Below, piece by piece: positions 21,681-25,179 of a DNA stretch of 25,179 bases; position 1 is the first letter of the stretch, and each line of letters starts with the position of its first letter. The stretch is from a virus. The stretch lies in IMG/VR virus record IMGVR_UViG_3300025322_000153, positions 1-25,179 of that record, one strand, 5' to 3'. Position numbers and translations under genes: made by a program. A model generated the notes under the pieces. The model was not told the origin of the DNA. It was given only the letters and a program-made list of their open reading frames with translations, and made no database searches.

Positions 21681-23978
21681 CTACTCGTCATCGCCGCCTT
21701 GCGATTCTTGTGGGCTAAATAGGTCATGCTGGGTTGATACGGCGTGTTCCATATTTTTGATCGCCATATCCCAATAACTGCGTTTCAACTCGGCACCGAC
21801 GAAGCGTCGGCCCATCTTCACTGCGGTGTAGCCCTCGCTGGCGATGCCGGTGAATGGAGATAACACCAGGTCGCCAGGATTGCTCCACATCTCGATGGCG
21901 CGCTCGATCACGTCCAGTTGCAATGGGCAGATATGGCGCTCGTCCTCGTTCTCGCGGGCGGCGCGATATTGCAGCGTGCGGGTGGCGTTGATATCAAACC
22001 AAACCGGCGAGGCATATTTCTGCCACAGATCTACTGGGAACGATTCATGCGTGTGCGCGATGGGGCAAGGGTTGTCGCCCGGCTTGCGGAATGTCACCAG
22101 GTAGTCGGGAATGCCCTGTCTGCTCATGCTCGAATCCTTGCGGATTGTTTTGTGCAACAGGCCTAATGCCTTCGTGCGCTGCATGGCGGTCACCGGGTCT
22201 TTCCAGATACAAACCTCGGAGTGGTAGATCCAGCCGTGCGACTGAAACAGGCGGATGATGTCGCCGCGGAAGTCTAGGATGCCGATAACCCCGTCTCTCT
22301 GCTTGCTGGTAGGCAGGTTCATGCAATGCACCGAGCACAGCCGCCCAGGCTTTGTGGTCCGCACCAAGTCTTTGACCAGATAGCCGAAATGCGCGAAGAA
22401 TTCATCGTGGGTACGGCTATTGCCCATGTCGCGGTCGCTGTTGCTGTAGGTGTACAGGGATGAAAACGGCGGGCTGAAAATAGTAAAATCTATGCTGTTC
22501 GATTCAATCTCTCCGACCACCTCTACGCAGTCGCCTAGATGAATCTTCCACCCCTGCCCTTCGGCCACGTCACGGACATATTCTGATTTCTCGGCTTGCA
22601 TACCAAAAACCCTCCGCTTCATGAATTCGCGCATGTGCTCAACCATTCGCGCGCTCATTTCGTTGTGCTGCGCCTCTTTCCGTTTGATGTTATCCAGAAT
22701 CGGGCGCTCTACGTCTGACAAGAAAACATGCACATTGACTGGCTTTGTCTGGCCAAATCTCCAGCAGCGGCGGATGGACTGATAGAACGATTCAAACGAA
22801 TGATCTAGTCCGACAAAAGCGACGTTGTGGCAATGCTGCCAATTCATCCCATAACCGCAGATGGATGGCTTGCTGACTAACACGGGTATATCTCCATCTG
22901 TGAAACCGTCCATTGATTCTTCCTTGTGTTCGATGGAGTCAGAACCGGAAACAGTTACCGCACCGTCTATGGACTTTCCGAGTGCATCGCTCTCGGCATT
23001 CATGTGGCACCAGACAAGCCACGGTTCATGGGACTGGTTCACGATGGCGGACAAAGCATTTACTCGATCATCCAGGCTTTCACGCTTGGCGGCCCGCTGG
23101 TCGGTCAGCGATATCGCCGGCAGCGAAAACAGTTGCCCAGGTGCGGGCCGGTCCACCTCCAGAATGTGCTCGTGAATATGTAGCGGCGGCAGGTCGTAGG
23201 TGGCATCGTCGAAGCCGATATCGGATGGCTTGCGGATGACCACCGCCCAAGTGGAGAGCCATTCCCAGAATTTTTCCTCGCCGTGGCCCTTGAGCCGCCA
23301 CTTCGCCGTGTCGCCGCCGTCGTGGACGAAAAACATGGCGAGCATTTCCTCGCGGCTCATGACGCCGACGAACTCGGCTTGGTTGCCGAGCTCCATGAAA
23401 TCATTTGGCGATGGCGTCGCGGTACAGGACAGCCGATAGGGAACCTTGCTGGATGACTCGAGAATCGCCGTGCGGGTCCGGCCATCGTGCGATTTCAGTA
23501 TGGATGATTCATCCAGCACCAAACCGGCGAAGCCTGCGAAATTGAAGCGATCCATCATCTCGTAATTGGTCACGATGATGCCGTGCGGATCATCTGGTTG
23601 GCTGCGGTGATAGCTGGCCGTGATGCCGAACTTGGCCGCCTCGCGGATGGTCTGGTGCGCGACCGAAAGCGGTGCCAGGATCAGTATTGGCTTGCCAGTC
23701 TGGCGTGTTATCTGCTGCGCCCATTCGGTCTGCATGGCGGTTTTCCCGAGTCCGGTGTCGGCGAAAATCGCCGCTCGTCCCCGACCGACCGCCCAACGCA
23801 CCAGAACTTTCTGGAAGTCGAATAGCTGATTGTTGATTTGCTTGAGTGTGATCTGGTGCCCAGTCGGCACTTCGATGATCTTTTTCGATTCAATAAATTC
23901 TGCGTACCCCAAATCAGCCTCCCTTGCTCCGGGCAAACTCGATTGCAACACCTTGGCGCGAAGAGAAGCGCAAGTCAT
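21681..23978 (-). CDS. SNF2-like helicase fused to a DNA methyltransferase
   Basis: I start at ATG 23978, whose TGA overlap with the transglycosylase stop (ATGA) fits; this gives 765 residues. N-terminal helicase: Walker A TGLGKT (75-80), DESS box (156-159), CTATP (185-189), and the C-terminal SF2 motif QSIRRCWRFGQ (400-410). C-terminal methyltransferase: FSPPF (501-505) as motif IV and LSPFTGIASEG (706-716) as the SAM-binding motif I, placed after motif IV as in the beta class of N4/N6 methylases. Canonical motif I begins with Asp; here it is Ser. No nuclease domain is visible, so this is not a complete restriction enzyme. It likely methylates DNA while translocating, perhaps to protect phage DNA or control replication or transcription. 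Which base is modified is unknown. Confidence 0.85.
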   Translation of the reverse strand: MTCASLRAKVLQSSLPGAREADLGYAEFIESKKIIEVPTGHQITLKQINNQLFDFQKVLVRWAVGRGRAAIFADTGLGKTAMQTEWAQQITRQTGKPILILAPLSVAHQTIREAAKFGITASYHRSQPDDPHGIIVTNYEMMDRFNFAGFAGLVLDESSILKSHDGRTRTAILESSSKVPYRLSCTATPSPNDFMELGNQAEFVGVMSREEMLAMFFVHDGGDTAKWRLKGHGEEKFWEWLSTWAVVIRKPSDIGFDDATYDLPPLHIHEHILEVDRPAPGQLFSLPAISLTDQRAAKRESLDDRVNALSAIVNQSHEPWLVWCHMNAESDALGKSIDGAVTVSGSDSIEHKEESMDGFTDGDIPVLVSKPSICGYGMNWQHCHNVAFVGLDHSFESFYQSIRRCWRFGQTKPVNVHVFLSDVERPILDNIKRKEAQHNEMSARMVEHMREFMKRRVFGMQAEKSEYVRDVAEGQGWKIHLGDCVEVVGEIESNSIDFTIFSPPFSSLYTYSNSDRDMGNSRTHDEFFAHFGYLVKDLVRTTKPGRLCSVHCMNLPTSKQRDGVIGILDFRGDIIRLFQSHGWIYHSEVCIWKDPVTAMQRTKALGLLHKTIRKDSSMSRQGIPDYLVTFRKPGDNPCPIAHTHESFPVDLWQKYASPVWFDINATRTLQYRAARENEDERHICPLQLDVIERAIEMWSNPGDLVLSPFTGIASEGYTAVKMGRRFVGAELKRSYWDMAIKNMEHAVSTQHDLFSPQESQGGDDE

Positions 23979-24445
23979 GGTTTCGCCATCATCCGATAGG
24001 CGCGCATGACCTTGTCCACATATCGCTGGTTCGGAAACGGTCGGCCCTTGTGCGTGGTGCGTGCTCCCCATTGGTTATAGGTGGCGATTCCCTTGCGCAA
24101 GCCGAAGCTGCGGATGTTCGCGGCTAATATCTGTGCGCCGATCTGTATGTTGTAGTCTGGATCTAGCAGACGGTCGCGGTGTGGTGGAGGCCACGCGAGC
24201 GCGTCGAGCGCATTGGCACACGTGTTGCCAGCGGGGCGGCAGAAGACTTGCATGATGCCGATGCTCGGATCCCGGCGATTCTCTGCGCGCGGGTCCAGGT
24301 TAGATTCCACTTGTGCGACCGCTTTCAGAAGTTTCCAGTCTACGCCATAGGCTGCTCCATGTTTTTGAAACAGCGCATCGAATTTGTTGCTTGCCGCGAT
24401 CGGGGCGGCAAGGGTGAGCGCGACCGCGGCGGCGAGGAATCTCAT
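23975..24445 (-). CDS. Secreted lytic transglycosylase (SLT family)
   Basis: I choose ATG 24445: it overlaps the upstream stop (ATGA) and gives 156 residues with a signal peptide (MRFLAAAVALTLAAPIAAS). The SLT domain shows VAQVESNLDPRA with catalytic Glu47, SIGIMQV (61-67) and ATYNQWG (121-127), the usual E...GLMQ...YN series. It cleaves glycan strands in peptidoglycan. The disulfide-like CRPAGNTC and a C-terminal YVDKVMRAYR helix are also seen. In this early-type operon it is far from any lysis cassette, so it may aid DNA entry, cell-wall remodelling or superinfection exclusion rather than lysis. Its stop overlaps the next start. Confidence 0.88.
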   Translation of the reverse strand: MRFLAAAVALTLAAPIAASNKFDALFQKHGAAYGVDWKLLKAVAQVESNLDPRAENRRDPSIGIMQVFCRPAGNTCANALDALAWPPPHRDRLLDPDYNIQIGAQILAANIRSFGLRKGIATYNQWGARTTHKGRPFPNQRYVDKVMRAYRMMAKP

Positions 24446-24774
24446 AGCGCGTGAGGGCTGACCGAATTGTGGCGGCAATTACCACACAGCCGGTGGTGCG
24501 CGCCCTCCGAGGGGAAGGAACAACGGCAGCACATGCAAGGTCGCATCGTGGTCTTGCGCCGGCTGGCCTTTGGCCGTGCGCCCAGGACCGGTGGACGGTC
24601 AATCTTTTCTTTTCTCATGTCCGGCAGACGCAAACCGAGCGCGCTCGCCTTAATGCGTATCGCTTCGACACTGCGCCGCACCCGCGATGCAATGAGCGTT
24701 TTGCTTACCCCTTTTGAGCTCAGCGCCTTGAGCAATCGTTCTTCACGCTCGGTCCAAAGATTGGTTCGCGGCAT
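24442..24774 (-). CDS. GcrA-like regulator with C-terminal zinc knuckle
   Basis: I place the start at ATG 24774 (MPRTNLWTEREERLL), with GGGAGG eight bases upstream; an ATG at 24873 gives an extra segment overlapping the repeat array and no good site. The 110-residue product has a helix-turn-helix (WTEREERLLKALSSKGVSKT, then VRRSVEAIRIKASALGL) typical of GcrA/Myb-like phage regulators. Residues 82-100 (CCRCSF...CGNC) form a CxxC-x11-CxxC zinc knuckle. GcrA proteins bind methylated promoters in alphaproteobacteria; the nearby methyltransferase makes a methylation-linked regulator an attractive idea. That link is inference. Confidence 0.7.
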   Translation of the reverse strand: MPRTNLWTEREERLLKALSSKGVSKTLIASRVRRSVEAIRIKASALGLRLPDMRKEKIDRPPVLGARPKASRRKTTMRPCMCCRCSFPSEGAHHRLCGNCRHNSVSPHAL

Positions 24775-24799
24775 GTCCTGCCCTCCCTTTTTCTCTGCG

Positions 24800-25033
24800 T
24801 TACGCTGGATTCCGCGGCTTTCCGCATGATTCCGCACAATTCCGCAACATTCCGCTGTGCTCCAATCTATCAACCATTATCCTGAACGCATGAAATTCGC
24901 CGACGATCATTTTTTCGAGCAATTCCGCCCCGAGCATCTGGATAGTTTTACCGGAGTGATCGGCAATCATCCGAAGTTGTTCATAAAGCTCCGCCTCGAT
25001 CTCGCACCGGAAATCTCTCCCGCGAATACTCAT
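24800..25033 (-). CDS. Small ribbon-helix-helix-like protein
   Basis: This 77-residue protein reads MSIRGRDFRCEIEAELYEQL, then RMIADHSGKTIQMLGAELLE, with the pattern of a strand, helix, turn and helix of the Arc/ParG ribbon-helix-helix class. Its last 16 residues (MLRNCAESCGKPRNPA) are encoded by the 10-bp DNA repeats. The ATG overlaps the leader ORF stop (ATGA). RHH proteins often bind tandem repeats and regulate their own operon, so binding to the adjacent array is a natural hypothesis. Homology could not be tested. Confidence 0.6.
   Translation of the reverse strand: MSIRGRDFRCEIEAELYEQLRMIADHSGKTIQMLGAELLEKMIVGEFHAFRIMVDRLEHSGMLRNCAESCGKPRNPA
24810..24855. repeat. Iteron-like array: five TTCCGC repeats at exactly 10-bp spacing
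   Basis: TTCCGC starts at 24810, 24820, 24830, 24840 and 24850, with a 5/6 match (TTACGC) at 24800. The surrounding consensus is (A/T)TTCCGC(A/G). Spacing equals one DNA turn, so all sites face one side of the helix, typical of binding arrays. It lies in the 3' end of the RHH-like gene, about 40-80 bp upstream of the GcrA-like start, and the period is not a multiple of three. Confidence 0.85.
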
Positions 25034-25119
25034 AGGCTTGCGTCAGCAAAAAAAATAGCCGCCTCGGCCTTTCGGGCTCCGGCGGCGCAAGTTACTGCTG
25101 GGAGGAGACAGGGTTTCAT
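25030..25119 (-). CDS. 29-codon leader ORF overlapping the RHH gene
   Basis: An ORF from ATG 25119 reads MKPCLLPAVTCAAGARKAEA and ends AIFFADASL, its TGA overlapping the RHH ATG (ATGA). An intrinsic terminator lies inside it (25048-25086). The Shine-Dalgarno site is only GGGAAA-like. The arrangement is that of a leader peptide whose translation could disrupt the terminator and couple to the next gene. No function is known for the peptide itself. Confidence 0.4.
   Translation of the reverse strand: MKPCLLPAVTCAAGARKAEAAIFFADASL
25048..25086 (-). terminator. Intrinsic terminator/attenuator upstream of the RHH gene
   Basis: The minus-strand RNA has a 6-bp outer stem (GCCGCC with GGCGGC at 25081-25086 and 25058-25063), an inner GCC/GGC stem with loop CGAAA, and U8 encoded by 25048-25055. 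It would end transcription coming from beyond the right edge, or act as an attenuator for the following operon. Confidence 0.75.
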
Positions 25120-25179
25120 GCGGCTTTCCCGCAATGGATTTTGCGGTTAGGCCACGGAAAATCGGGGCATAGAATCTCG
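25120..25179. other. Right end: hairpin and possible end of an upstream gene
   Basis: A 6-bp stem (CCGCAA/TTGCGG at 25129-25134 and 25141-25146) is present. In the minus direction a frame enters from the window edge reading RDSMPRFSVA and stops at 25147-25149, possibly the tail of another gene. No further gene is supported. Confidence 0.35.

Noticed and set aside
24775-24873. Upstream ATG (24873) for the GcrA-like gene
   Set aside because: It would encode Arg/Cys-rich residues translated from the repeat array, without a ribosome site; the ATG at 24774 has GGGAGG.

Overview
The window is a contiguous part of a tailed-phage or prophage genome with a siphovirus plan. Essentially every supported gene is on the minus strand, so transcription runs from high to low coordinates. 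The host looks like a Gram-negative proteobacterium: GC-rich DNA, Shine-Dalgarno sites of the GGAG/GAGG type, and lambda-like packaging and portal genes beside a Mu-type capsid protein. The exact host cannot be named from the sequence. No integrase, repressor, holin or attachment site was recognised, so lytic and lysogenic states cannot be told apart.

Right end (about 19500-25179): an early/replication block. In transcription order it has a 29-codon leader ORF carrying an intrinsic terminator, a ribbon-helix-helix-like small protein, an array of 10-bp-spaced TTCCGC repeats, a GcrA-like regulator with a zinc knuckle, a secreted lytic transglycosylase, a helicase-DNA methyltransferase fusion, an unknown protein and an AAA+/SF3-like replicative ATPase. 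Several junctions are ATGA overlaps, so this is a tightly coupled operon.

Middle (about 15100-19225): the terminase small (Nu1-like) and large (GpA-like) subunits, then a zinc-finger protein resembling lambda Q. Next comes a 550-bp gene-free stretch with a 128-bp structured inverted-repeat element, a candidate promoter, a tRNA-like gene with anticodon CAU, and two intrinsic terminators that share their stem sequence. A cold-shock protein gene starts directly after the second terminator. The order Q-like gene, promoter, terminators, late genes resembles the lambda Q/pR'/tR' late switch, except that the terminase genes lie upstream of it.

Left part (1-15145): the structural genes. A gpZ-like tail protein, two small proteins including a DUF6148-type head-tail candidate, and the lambda-type portal are followed by accessory structural genes. 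These include a protein with 20-residue glycine-rich repeats and a tandem pair of Cys-rich paralogues. Then come an S49 (SppA/ClpP-like) prohead protease, a scaffold candidate, a DUF2190-like capsid cement protein with a hydrophobic leader, and a Mu gpT-like major capsid protein followed by a strong UUCG terminator. Head-tail connector, tail terminator, tail tube, two tail-assembly chaperone ORFs, a short tape measure protein, a distal tail protein and the start of a further tail gene complete the block. The two chaperone ORFs are joined by an A_AAA_AAC slippery site and an 11-bp hairpin, an apparently complete -1 frameshift signal giving a gpG/gpGT-like pair.

Functional names come from motif and context reading without database searches, so remote assignments are marked as inference.
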